Positions 8,439 through 16,729 of a stretch of 64,000 nucleotides of DNA are shown in pieces (position 1 is the first letter of the stretch; every line of letters begins with the position of its first letter). The notes under the pieces are model-generated. The model saw only the letters and a program-made list of their open reading frames with translations. It was not told where the DNA came from and did no database searches. Source of the DNA: Candidatus Schekmanbacteria bacterium. Lineage in GTDB: Bacteria; CSSED10-310; JACPHN01. A program made the position numbers and the translations under genes. Where the stretch lies: NCBI GenBank assembly GCA_016188575.1, contig JACPHN010000045.1, positions 1 through 64,000 on the forward strand. The letters run 5' to 3'.

Positions 8439-9191
8439 ATGGAGCACTGCACGCCTGTCCGGTAGAAGCCGTCGCTGGCGCAGTCGCAGAAGGCGCTGCC
8501 GGCGTCGCCGCGGACCTCGTCGCCCGGGTCGGAGCCGGCGAAGATCCAATCGAATCCGTTACCCCCCCTCGATGAGGTCGGCACCTTCGTCGCTCGGATC
8601 CGCCGGCTGAACGTCACCGAAGATCATGTCTGCGTCCGCTTCACCGAAGATCTGGTCGTTACCGGCGCCACCGAAGAGGCGGTCGAGCCCGGCGCTACCG
8701 TGGATAGAGTCCTCACCGGGGCCGCCGTAGATCGTATCCGCTCCCGACTCACCGTTCAGCTCGTCGTTGCCTCCGACGCCCCGCAGGTCGGTGGCATCCT
8801 GGTCGGTGTCGCCATGAATGGTGTCACTGTCGGCTCCGCCAAAGATGGTGTCGTCGTCGCCTCCGCCGAAGATGACGTCGCTGCCGGCGTTGCCGTAGAT
8901 TCGGTCGTGCCCCCCGGCGCTCGGGTCAAACAGAGGGCAGAGCCCCTCGTCCCGGCGGCAGGAATCGCCGAAGATGGTGTCATTGCCATTGCCACCCGCG
9001 ATGACGTCCTGGTCCGCGCTCCACTCCTCGGGCGTCCAGATTGCCGTGTCGCAGTCGCAGTGATCGGCTCCATAGAGCTCATCGTCGCCGTCTCGGCCGA
9101 GGAGCCGGTCGTGGCCACCCCCACCGTACACGGTGTCGCGGCTGGGGCCGCCCACCAGGAAGTCGTCTCCGTAGGACCCGTACAGTTTCAT
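8432..9191 (-). pseudogene. RTX (haemolysin-type calcium-binding) repeat protein, frameshifted
   Basis: From the ATG 9191 the frame runs through about 12 glycine/aspartate nonapeptides of GGxGxDxI type, such as GGGGHDRLLG and GNGNDTIFG. These form a calcium-bound parallel beta-roll, and such proteins are usually exported by type I secretion. The frame stops at 8559 inside a run of seven G (C7 on the plus strand, 8562-8568). With six G the sequence continues as EGGNGFDWIFAGSD and on to a Cys-containing tail ending at 8432; the corrected length is an exact multiple of three. The tract is therefore a real or technical slip site. The uncorrected product would be 210 residues. Confidence 0.8.
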
Positions 9192-9206
9192 CGAGCCTTG
9201 CCAGGG

Positions 9207-9347
9207 TCAAACCACCGCGGCCGCCCACGGCCTCACGTAGTAGATTCCGCCCAGGCCGGCGCCACAGCGCGTCGTTTCCTCGGCGGGAGCGATCCGGTTG
9301 TCGCGGCCATTGCCGATGATGGTGATCGCGTCGCTGCTGCTCATTGG
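9207..9347 (-). pseudogene. In-frame upstream fragment of the RTX gene
   Basis: In the same frame as the RTX gene, upstream sequence reads DAITIIGNGRDNRIAPAEE and then YYVRPWAAAVV before a TGA at 9207-9209. Five codons later the ATG 9191 of the RTX gene follows. GNGRDNRI resembles the opening repeat of RTX proteins. The gene may once have begun further upstream and been cut by this stop, or translation may now restart at 9191. No good start codon with a ribosome site was found upstream. Confidence 0.35.
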
Positions 9348-9654
9348 CGCCGGGGCGCGAGGCCCCGACCCGCTGGCAGGCTTGAAAAAATCACGCCACG
9401 TCCGTCGACAGTTGCGAGTCTTCGTGCTGGCGGGCAAGATCAGCTTCGGCAGTCGCAGCGCGGAGGGACATCGCTTCCTGGAACGTGCGTCTTGCGTTTA
9501 TCAGGCCGCGGCATGGCTGCGGCTAGGGGCAGGATCGAGAAGCGGTGCGGGCCCGGACTCGGCACCGGCCTCTTCCGCAGTGTCGGCCACTCGACCCTCG
9601 ACCGGAGCTGACCGCTTCTCGTCGCCTGCGACAACACGCGCTACCGCGCTCCGC
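9348..9654. other. Intergenic stretch with no gene seen
   Basis: About 300 bases lie between the RTX remnant and the small Cys-rich gene. Open frames here lack ribosome sites or recognisable products. Any promoter for the RTX gene should lie in it. Confidence 0.4.
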
Positions 9655-9903
9655 CTACCGCCCGTTGCCCGCCTCTTGAGCTGCTACGTTACAAAGCGCC
9701 TCCTCATCGTTACCTGCCGGCCCATTCTTGTACCCTCTGCAATAGTCGCTATGCTCGCACCCTGTAGTGCAACCGCAATCCGAGGTTACCCAAGGTCTTG
9801 AATAATCCTTTCCATCGCATTTGCAATGGCAGGCAACAGAGTTGATGGAAAGAAATATCGCCAAAAATATCAAGCAAATAGTACGTGCCATTTTCCTGTA
9901 CAA
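9655..9903 (-). CDS. Small Cys-rich secreted protein or lipoprotein
   Basis: The product is about 82 residues. I chose the TTG at 9903 because GAGGAGG lies seven bases upstream; the ATG at 9891 (MARTICLIF) is the alternative. A hydrophobic signal segment (ICLIFLAIFLSI) ends in NSVAC, where the Cys could be a lipidated N-terminus, though the lipobox is not canonical. The mature part starts C-x-C-x-C and has nine cysteines in all, suggesting disulphides or metal binding outside the cytoplasm. The function is unknown. The neighbouring gene at 10026-10358 encodes a similar kind of protein, so the two may be diverged paralogues. Confidence 0.6.
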   Translation of the reverse strand: MYRKMARTICLIFLAIFLSINSVACHCKCDGKDYSRPWVTSDCGCTTGCEHSDYCRGYKNGPAGNDEEALCNVAAQEAGNGR

Positions 9904-10025
9904 CGTCAAACCTCCTCTAACCAATGGATACCAGTGAATCAATCGGAACATTCCCGTAGCGGATCCTCTCTCGTCTCACAGTTGGACGCTTTTTCGGAAT
10001 CATGACTTGAACCCGTCAGTGACAA

Positions 10026-10358
10026 CTACAATCCGGGATTTTGCATCTCATCGAACGTCATACTCGAGATGGGCACGCATGATGCCGTGTCTACGGATTG
10101 ACGGCACTCGGATTCATCTTGTACGCAAAGTTCCACAGTCTGGATAGTGTGGTTTTCGTTGTAGCAACCCTCGTCGTCATAAGGATTCGACTTGTCACAG
10201 CGGATGACCTGGCCCCGCCCTTTGCACTGAGTGCCATCGAAGTCGCACTTATTGCAATCTTCACAGGACAGTCTCCAGGAGAACAGAAAGATACCCAATA
10301 CCATAACGGTTGACATGTGCCCGAATCCGCGCGTGGATCGTCCAAAGATCTTGATCAT
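10026..10358 (-). CDS. Small Cys-rich secreted protein
   Basis: This 110-residue product starts at ATG 10358, with AGGAG eight bases upstream. After a basic N-terminus comes a hydrophobic stretch (MSTVMVLGIFLFSW) and then a mature region with nine cysteines beginning CEDCNKC. Spacing C-x2-C-x2-C, followed by further scattered Cys, suggests a disulphide-stabilised small extracellular or periplasmic protein. I do not recognise the family. The base composition is less GC-rich than most of the window, as in its partner at 9655-9903, which may mean recent acquisition. Confidence 0.6.
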   Translation of the reverse strand: MIKIFGRSTRGFGHMSTVMVLGIFLFSWRLSCEDCNKCDFDGTQCKGRGQVIRCDKSNPYDDEGCYNENHTIQTVELCVQDESECRQSVDTASCVPISSMTFDEMQNPGL

Positions 10359-10467
10359 GACTCGCTCCTGCTCTTGCTCCATGGCGCATTGGCGGCCATT
10401 CCTGCCGCACGTGCCACAAGATAGTCGCGGCGCCTGACTCAAGCGTGACGAAAGGATGAAGCAATCG

Positions 10468-11226
10468 TCATGAAACCGTGCCGGCGCCGGGCTCCGCGAA
10501 CCGTGAAACCTCGAGGCTGACGCGCACCCCGGGCGACAGACTGGCATCGGCGGCGGCCGGGCTCCCCTGGACCGGGCTCTCGATCTGCAAACGGCTCCCG
10601 TGTGCTCGCGCGATCCGGTCACACAGCGCCAGACCCAGGCCGTGGCCTGGTTTTCCACCACCGAGAGTCGCGCGAAAGAACGGCCTACCGACATGCGGAA
10701 GATCTTCCCTGGCGATTCCGGGTCCGTTGTCCGCAACCGCGAGCAGGAGTCGCCGGTTGGACAGCGCCTCCACCGAGACGGTCACCCGGTCGCCCACGCC
10801 GGTGAGCTTGATGGCATTGTCTATCAGGTTCCACAGCAACTGGCGGAGCAACTGCCGGTCACCTTGGACGCGGAGATCGCCCACCCCTTCGACGCGTATG
10901 TCCAGTCGCCGCTGCTCCAGCAGGGGCGCAGCAAGCTCGGTGACGTCGTCGATGAGGTCCCGGAGATCGACCACGTCGAGCTGTGGTCGGCCTGCATGGG
11001 ACTCGAGCCGGGCCAGCTCGAGCACGCGGCTGACGATTTCGCTCAGGCCAATGGTCTCGTCCACGGCGCGCTCGAGCGCCTCGCGATAGGCCTCGGGCGC
11101 GCGCGGGTGAGCGAGCGTGACCTCGAGGTCGGTGCGCAGGCGAGCCAGCGGTGTTCGCAGCTCGTGGGAGGCATCGGAGGCAAAGCGGCGCAGCGCTGCA
11201 AATGCGGTGTCGACACGAGCACGCCC
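10468..11226 (-). pseudogene. Sensor histidine kinase fragment (transmitter only)
   Basis: The frame encodes a complete HisKA plus HATPase transmitter. The phospho-acceptor is in ASHELRTPLARLR, the N box in LLWNLIDNAIKLT, the G1 box in DNGPGIA, and the G2 box in GHGLGLALC. The usual membrane sensor and HAMP region are missing. Upstream of the VDTAFAALRRF segment, near 11214, the DNA instead encodes the end of a PAP2 phosphatase in another frame. No response regulator is adjacent. This looks like the 3-prime part of a kinase gene joined to a foreign 5-prime neighbour by deletion or recombination. It may still be translated by coupling to the PAP2 gene. Confidence 0.75.
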
Positions 11227-11759
11227 GAGCAAACGCCGAGCACGGCTCCCACGACAATGTCGGTTGGATAATGAACGCCACCGTAGACCCGTGACACCGC
11301 CACGGCCGAAGCCGCTACGAACGTCCATGCTGCCCGCCGACCGAGGCGTGCCGTCAGCACTGATGCGATCGCGAAGGAGTTGAGTGCATGGTTGCTCGGG
11401 AGTGAACCCGATTGCGGGCAGGGAAATAGAGCCCGCAAACTGGAATGCGAAATCGGCTCGGCCGAGCACGGTCTTGCACGGCCCCACCACGGCTTCAGAA
11501 TCTGGCCGGAGCACGTATCGGCTGCGGCTGCGACGACCAGTGCCACGGCCACGGCGGCCAGGACCGGCTTGCGCCTTCTTGACGAGACGAAGGAGAAAAT
11601 GCCCAGAGCGACGATAATCCAGGTCAGCGGCGCGGAGAGTACCGCCATGAGTAGATCCAGCAACACCCATGGCAAGCTTGGAGACTCCCCGCGCCATACG
11701 GCGATGAGCATGGCGACTCCCTGGTCGAGCTGGCCGACCCGCAACAGCAGATTCTTCAT
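11043..11759 (-). CDS. PAP2-type membrane phosphatase with a replaced C-terminus
   Basis: Starting at ATG 11759, the protein has several membrane helices and all three PAP2 motifs. They are KPWWGRARP (KX6RP), LPSNHAL (PSGH variant), and SRVYGGVHYPTD (SRX5HX3D). Enzymes of this family remove phosphate from undecaprenyl pyrophosphate, phosphatidylglycerophosphate or phosphatidic acid at the membrane. The native sequence ends around VVGAVLGVCSGVLV, near 11215. The last 57 or so residues are an out-of-frame reading of the histidine-kinase gene. The catalytic core is intact, so activity is plausible. It lies 23 bases downstream of the outer-membrane protein gene and probably shares its transcript. 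Confidence 0.8.
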   Translation of the reverse strand: MKNLLLRVGQLDQGVAMLIAVWRGESPSLPWVLLDLLMAVLSAPLTWIIVALGIFSFVSSRRRKPVLAAVAVALVVAAAADTCSGQILKPWWGRARPCSAEPISHSSLRALFPCPQSGSLPSNHALNSFAIASVLTARLGRRAAWTFVAASAVAVSRVYGGVHYPTDIVVGAVLGVCSGVLVSTPHLQRCAALPPMPPTSCEHRWLACAPTSRSRSLTRARPRPIARRSSAPWTRPLA

Positions 11760-11782
11760 CGAGGTGTCACGTTGGACGCGGC

Positions 11783-12709
11783 TTACGGCCTCCCTAGCGG
11801 TACGCGAGCGCCGGCGAAGAGCTGCCCTCCGTCCGTCCCAAACTCCTGGCTGGCCAGCGCGGTGTACCGCGTCTCGACATAGGGCGCAAGCCAGGGTGAG
11901 AGGTGCAGGTCGATGCCCAGACCTGCCTGAACGCCGACCTTGACGCTCGACTGCCCCGATGGCTCGCGGACCGCGACATGCCAAAGAACGGGCCCCCCGC
12001 CGGCGAAGAACGTGAAACGCCTGGCATGGATCATCGCGGTTGGACCAAAGCTTAGCGACGTGGCGCGGATCCGGTTGGCATGATCGACTCCAGACTCGCG
12101 CACGTGATCTTCGGTCTGCTGCAGATTGATCGCCATCGAAAGGTGGCGGGTGAAGGGAATGCGTAGCCCCAGTCCCGCGATGTGACGCCACTTTTCAGCC
12201 GCGTGACCCTCGTAGGTGACGTCGCGATGGCGGGCGAAGCGTTCCTCGAACCCGCAGTGAACGGAGATCGTGAGGCGACCGGCTGTGGCCGCCGGCTGCT
12301 GTCGCGTGCGCAAATCCTTTTCAATTTCCCATTCGTCTTCAAAGTCATCGACGCATGGACCCGGGTTGCCTTGCCCCCCTTCGCGCTCGCCAAACGCCGC
12401 CTTGCTGAGCACGCGCACCGCCTCTTGATGGACGATGTGCCCCTGGTGTCGCAGCTCGATCTCATGCAGGCCGGTGGGTAGCGTCAGGTCATCGAAGCTT
12501 TCCACGGTTCCCAGCAACTCTCCGTCGAGCAGGACCTCGACGTTTTCCGGTTCGACCTCGAGCGCGATGCGCGGGCCGATAGAGCACGCTGTCTTGTTCG
12601 CGGCCATCTGGTCAGTGATGGGGGCGCCCACGCCAGCTTCCGCCGCCAGGCACCGGAAGGCAACGGCGAGTAACAACGCAACGGGCAGGCAAGGGTTCAG
12701 AAGTCGCAT
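11783..12709 (-). CDS. Outer-membrane beta-barrel protein with a PEGA domain
   Basis: This 308-residue protein starts at ATG 12709, with GGAG eight bases upstream. A signal peptide (LPVALLLAVAFRCLAAEA) is followed by a PEGA-like beta domain at about residues 45-95 (VEPENVEVLLDGELLGTV, then LPTGLHEIELRHQGH). The remainder has alternating hydrophobic strands of an outer-membrane barrel, with turns such as FGPTAMIHARRFTFFAGGGP and a final aromatic-poor RVPLGRP. The family is like opacity or OmpW-type barrels. PEGA domains are thought to be surface or envelope binding modules. It is first in a minus-strand cluster with the PAP2 phosphatase. Confidence 0.65.
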   Translation of the reverse strand: MRLLNPCLPVALLLAVAFRCLAAEAGVGAPITDQMAANKTACSIGPRIALEVEPENVEVLLDGELLGTVESFDDLTLPTGLHEIELRHQGHIVHQEAVRVLSKAAFGEREGGQGNPGPCVDDFEDEWEIEKDLRTRQQPAATAGRLTISVHCGFEERFARHRDVTYEGHAAEKWRHIAGLGLRIPFTRHLSMAINLQQTEDHVRESGVDHANRIRATSLSFGPTAMIHARRFTFFAGGGPVLWHVAVREPSGQSSVKVGVQAGLGIDLHLSPWLAPYVETRYTALASQEFGTDGGQLFAGARVPLGRP

Positions 12710-12817
12710 CGTGGAATCTCCAGGCAGAACCGACAACAACCGCCGCATGGTGCAACCTTGTCAGCAACCGGTGCTTCCCTGCGGGCGAGCTCGATGCCAC
12801 CATGTACGCCCCGAAGA

Positions 12818-12855
12818 TAACGCTACCGTTACCACGACATGACAGAGGCGTCATG
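12818..12855. promoter_or_regulatory. Two adjacent inverted repeats in a divergent promoter region
   Basis: TAACG-CTAC-CGTTA lies at 12818-12831 and CATGAC-N6-GTCATG at 12838-12855. They sit in the 456-base gap between the minus-strand outer-membrane gene (start 12709) and the plus-strand kinase gene (start 13166). They are candidate operators; no regulator is assigned. The rest of the gap shows no gene I can support. Confidence 0.4.
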
Positions 12856-13165
12856 ATGCGCGATGGCTGGCTTGGTGAGCCGGAGCTTCTCGGAGCGGCC
12901 GAAATGATTCTGGATCCCGGCCGGAGCGATGACCCGACCGGGGTTCAGCCGCAGCCTCAGGCGCGGGGCCGGGCTGGAGCCGTTCGCGAGCGACGCGCAA
13001 AAGGCGAGGGACACCCTGGCGAAGGGCAAGCACTTCGGCTACAAGGCATCTATACCTCCGTTCCAATACTGCTCTCCGGCGCATTCTCGCGGCCGTGCGC
13101 TCCACACGAGGCGGATGCAGCGGACGGAGCGAGTGTCGCGCGCGGGACACGGGGAACTGGTGACC

Positions 13166-15136
13166 ATGACGCCCGAGAACCTCTTTGTATCCTATTCGTT
13201 CGACCTGATCCTCTCGGGCCTGCTCGCGTGCGTGGTGCTGTGGCGCACGGTCAAGCAGCAGACACTCGTCGGCACTTCGGCCTCTATCTTCCTGCTGGCA
13301 GCGCTGGCCGGATTATCCTGCGCCTTTTTTGCCTGCTCCTATTTGAGCTTCCACGCCTTCGTCAATCAGCGCCAGCTCTTCGACACCGCTCCAGAAAACG
13401 TATCGTTGCCGCTGTGGTTAGCAGCGGTGCTATTGCTCGGGGTCGCGCTCACGCGCCCGCGCAAACAGGACCGCTTCCCTGTCGTTTTCCTGATCATCGG
13501 CGTGATGGGAGGCCTTGGGGATGCCTGGCTCCACCTGTCGAGCGTTTCCTCGCACCCAGACTCCGCACACTGGTTGGCACTGGCACTGCTCGCCGCGTTG
13601 CTCATGCTCCAAGTTCAGCGGACAGCCGGTCGACTGACCATGGGACGCCTCATGCCATCGCTGGTCATGGGCGGGCTGTGCGCCAATTTCGCGCTGCTGT
13701 CTCTGTCCAGCGCAGTGCCCGAGCATTCTCTCGCCGGGATGTTGGACGTAACCCGGCACGTCGTGGCGCTGGTCGCGCTTATCGCGCTCGCTCGCATCAT
13801 TGAAATCGAAACGGAAGATTTGTTCAGCGTTTTCTTCCTCCGCCTGAACATCACCTTCATCGTCCTCGCGGGCTTCATCATCGTCGTCGTGAGTCACGTG
13901 CAGCGCCAGCAATTCGTTGCCTTCGCGGAGAATCAGGCAGCCGATCTGATGGAGTTCATACGTGGCCATGTCATGTACTACCACCAACTTGGCCGCGACG
14001 ACCTGAGCTGTGTGAGCGACGCTCGCATCGAGCGGCGCATTGTCTCCGAGTTTGGGCGAATTCCTTCGCTCAGGAGCGTAGCGGTGGTCTACAATGGGGT
14101 GCGCTCAGCCGTGATGATCGATTCCGGAGGCCTCGTTGAACGGGCTGTGGAGACCAGCTATTCGGAGCCACCACCCGCTGACTTCGCGGCGCGAGCTGAC
14201 CGCGAAGTCCTGTCCATGTCTGTGCCGATTTACGCAGGCTCTCTCCTTGCAGGGTGGGTGGAGGTGACACAGATCAACACGGACATGAATCGAGCGATTG
14301 TCTATCAAATCGTAGTGATCTTCACGGCCTTTACGGTAGTTGTCGTAGTAAGCGCCATTGTTGCCGGCATTCTCGTCAGCCGCGCGGACAGGACGATTCG
14401 GCGCCAATATCGTGAGATCAAGGAGACACACCAACAGCTCGACCAGGCCGGCAAGATGGCCGCGTTGGGTGAGCTGGCCGGGGGAGTGGCTCACGAAGTC
14501 AACAACCCCATCGGTGTCATTGTCGCTCACGTGGACTACATGAGTGCCGTTGCACGCAAGCAGGGAGCCTCACAGGAGCTCCTCAGCGACCTGGAGATGA
14601 TCCGGCGCAACGCCACGCGGGCGGCAGGGATCGTCAGGGCGCTCCTGGACTTTGCGCGGCCCCGGCCGGTAGAGCGGCAGGTGACCGACCTCAATGCACT
14701 GATATCCGCGACCTTGGGCCTTCTGGAGCCGCTTTTTCGCGCGGATGGCGTAAAGGTGATGACAGCGCTGCAGGACCTACCCGCCGTATCGGTTGACCGA
14801 GACCGTATTCAGCAGGCCTTTGTCAACCTGCTCAAGAATGCCGTGGACAGTTGCGAGCGAGGCGGACATATAACCGTGAGTAGCCGGTACGATGCGAGCC
14901 GCCGTGAGCTGACCTGCACGGTCGCGGACGACGGAGCCGGAATGCCAGCAGAGGTGCTTCCGAGGATCTATGATCCCTTTTTTACTACCAAACCGCGAGG
15001 CACCGGGCTCGGCCTGTCGCTGACGTACGGCACAGTGAGGGACCATGGGGGAATGATTACGGTAAAGAGCGAACCTGGAAAGGGGGCGGCTTTCACGGTG
15101 GTGTTGCCCGGTCCAACTGAGGGAACGACACCATGA
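13166..15136 (+). CDS. NtrB-type membrane sensor histidine kinase
   Basis: This is a 656-residue kinase. The N-terminus holds about seven membrane helices (residues 8-220), followed by helices near 243-262 and 378-400. Those two helices flank a domain of about 110 residues that probably faces the periplasm and senses the signal. The transmitter follows: phospho-His H443 in GGVAHEVNNPIG, then N box (QAFVNLLKNAVDS), G1 (DDGAGMP) and G2 (GTGLGLSL). The ATG at 13166 precedes the first membrane helix; upstream open frame is without similarity. Its stop overlaps the start of the sigma-54 regulator gene by ATGA, so the two form a two-component pair and one transcript. The ligand is unknown. Confidence 0.9.
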   Translation: MTPENLFVSYSFDLILSGLLACVVLWRTVKQQTLVGTSASIFLLAALAGLSCAFFACSYLSFHAFVNQRQLFDTAPENVSLPLWLAAVLLLGVALTRPRKQDRFPVVFLIIGVMGGLGDAWLHLSSVSSHPDSAHWLALALLAALLMLQVQRTAGRLTMGRLMPSLVMGGLCANFALLSLSSAVPEHSLAGMLDVTRHVVALVALIALARIIEIETEDLFSVFFLRLNITFIVLAGFIIVVVSHVQRQQFVAFAENQAADLMEFIRGHVMYYHQLGRDDLSCVSDARIERRIVSEFGRIPSLRSVAVVYNGVRSAVMIDSGGLVERAVETSYSEPPPADFAARADREVLSMSVPIYAGSLLAGWVEVTQINTDMNRAIVYQIVVIFTAFTVVVVVSAIVAGILVSRADRTIRRQYREIKETHQQLDQAGKMAALGELAGGVAHEVNNPIGVIVAHVDYMSAVARKQGASQELLSDLEMIRRNATRAAGIVRALLDFARPRPVERQVTDLNALISATLGLLEPLFRADGVKVMTALQDLPAVSVDRDRIQQAFVNLLKNAVDSCERGGHITVSSRYDASRRELTCTVADDGAGMPAEVLPRIYDPFFTTKPRGTGLGLSLTYGTVRDHGGMITVKSEPGKGAAFTVVLPGPTEGTTP

Positions 15137-16533
15137 CGAAATCGGAAGCCACTTCCAGGATCTTGGTCGTTGATGACGAAGCGGACATGCTGACCACGTG
15201 TCGCAAAATCTTGGTGCTGGAAAACTATGAGGTCGACACGGCCGCCAGTGCCGCCGAGGGATTCGATCTGTACAGCGCGCGCCGACATGATTTGGTCATT
15301 ACCGACCTCCGGATGCCGAATGTTGGCGGCATGGAGCTCATGGCCCGTATTCGCGAGCTCGTCCCGGATCAGTTGGTCGTCATGCTGACGGCTTACTCCA
15401 CGATTGAAAACGCCATTGCCGCAATCCGCTCGGGTGCCTTTGACTTCCTGCGCAAGCCCTTCACGATGGACGAGCTGCTTGTTGTCGTGTTGCGGGCCCT
15501 GCGCTTCAGGGCGCTCCGCGAGGAAAACGCCGAGCTCTCAAAGAGCCTTCCGCGGTCCTTCAAGGCCGATCCGATCGTAGGGCGCAGCAAGGAGATTCGG
15601 CAGGCGCTACAGGCTCTCGGCAAGGTGTGCGAGATCGACGTCCCGGTGCTGATCTCAGGAGAAACGGGTACCGGGAAAGAGCTGTTTGCCCAGGTGCTGC
15701 ACGACAACAGTGCGCGACGAGATGGCCCGTTCATTGCGGTCAACTGCGCCGCCATTCCTGAGGCGTTGCTCGAAAGCGAGCTCTTCGGCTATGAGAGGGG
15801 GGCCTTCACAGGTGCCTCTGCGAGCCGGTCGGGGCTCATTGAGAGCGCATCTGGAGGGACGCTGCTGCTCGACGAGATCGGCGACATGCCCATGGTGCTC
15901 CAGGGGAAGCTCCTGCGGACGCTGGAGACCGGACATGTTCGTCGCCTGGGTAGCGACCGCGAGCGGGCTGTCGACTTTCGTGTGGTTTCGGCAACACACC
16001 GCGACCTCGGAGCGATGGTCGGCGAGGGTACATTCCGCTCCGATCTCCACTTCCGCATAAACGTCGTTCATCTGGTGGTACCGCCTCTACGCGAGCGGGA
16101 AGGCGATGTCGCAGTCTTGGCGGAGCACTTCTTCGAGCGCTTTCGATCCCGGACCCGTAGGGCGATAGACGGCATTTCCGCCGCGGCGATGCTGATATTG
16201 GAGCAGTATGGCTGGCCCGGGAACGTGCGGGAGCTGAGAAACGCCATCGAGCGGGCCGGTGCCTTTGCCGAGTCGACACAGGTCATGCCGGAAGATTTGC
16301 CGCCGGCATTACTATCCGCCGTTGAGGGAGGGCAGATCGCAGTGGAGGGCGGCAGCTTCAGAGAAAGCAGGCATGCCGCCGTAGAGCGGTTCGAGCGCGG
16401 ATACATCTCGAAGCAGCTTCGCCTGGCGGGAGGCAACGTAACGCAGGCGGCACATCTCAGCCGGCTCACGCGGCAAGCTTTCCACCGCCTGATGAGCAAG
16501 TACGGGATTCAGGGGGACGATTTCAGGGACTAG
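15133..16533 (+). CDS. Sigma-54-dependent response regulator, NtrC family
   Basis: This 466-residue regulator has a receiver domain (residues 5-125; phospho-acceptor D58 in VITDLRMP), an AAA+ sigma-54 activation domain (about 145-375) and a Fis-type helix-turn-helix (about 415-460). Walker A is GETGTGKE at 176-183, the sigma-54 contact loop is GAFTGA near 222-227, and Walker B is GTLLLDEIGDM. It is encoded with its kinase by ATGA overlap. A near-perfect sigma-54 promoter lies about 150 bases downstream, before the cupredoxin gene, making that operon the obvious target. The regulator converts the kinase signal into transcription of the haem-protein genes. Confidence 0.95.
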   Translation: MTKSEATSRILVVDDEADMLTTCRKILVLENYEVDTAASAAEGFDLYSARRHDLVITDLRMPNVGGMELMARIRELVPDQLVVMLTAYSTIENAIAAIRSGAFDFLRKPFTMDELLVVVLRALRFRALREENAELSKSLPRSFKADPIVGRSKEIRQALQALGKVCEIDVPVLISGETGTGKELFAQVLHDNSARRDGPFIAVNCAAIPEALLESELFGYERGAFTGASASRSGLIESASGGTLLLDEIGDMPMVLQGKLLRTLETGHVRRLGSDRERAVDFRVVSATHRDLGAMVGEGTFRSDLHFRINVVHLVVPPLREREGDVAVLAEHFFERFRSRTRRAIDGISAAAMLILEQYGWPGNVRELRNAIERAGAFAESTQVMPEDLPPALLSAVEGGQIAVEGGSFRESRHAAVERFERGYISKQLRLAGGNVTQAAHLSRLTRQAFHRLMSKYGIQGDDFRD

Positions 16534-16688
16534 CGCCAGCGCCCCGGCGGTGTGTCGGCTGCCTGTCCGCTTTGCACGACACGTGAAGAGCCCAAGTGCC
16601 CGCTTAGGGTGACACTATTCCCTGGGGGACGCTGCCGCCAGAGTCCATTGACCGCGCGCCCAAGCAATTCCGGCCACGCCACTGATCC

Positions 16689-16704
16689 TGGCACGCTCCT
16701 TGCT
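16689..16704 (+). promoter_or_regulatory. Sigma-54 (-24/-12) promoter
   Basis: TGGCACG-N4-TTGCT matches the sigma-54 consensus at every conserved position and with the right spacing. Transcription would begin near 16715, just before the GTG start at 16730. It follows directly after the NtrC-type activator gene and heads the cupredoxin-cytochrome operon. Confidence 0.9.
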
Positions 16705-16729
16705 CCTCCCGCCAGGCGAGGAGACAGAG

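Noticed and set aside
8700-9611. Plus-strand open frame opposite the RTX repeats
   Set aside because: Shadow of the Gly/Asp repeats; no start signal or family.
10468-11697. Long minus-strand reading of the kinase with an upstream extension to 11697
   Set aside because: The extension is out of frame with, and opposite in sense to, the PAP2 coding sequence that explains that stretch; it is not kinase sensor sequence.
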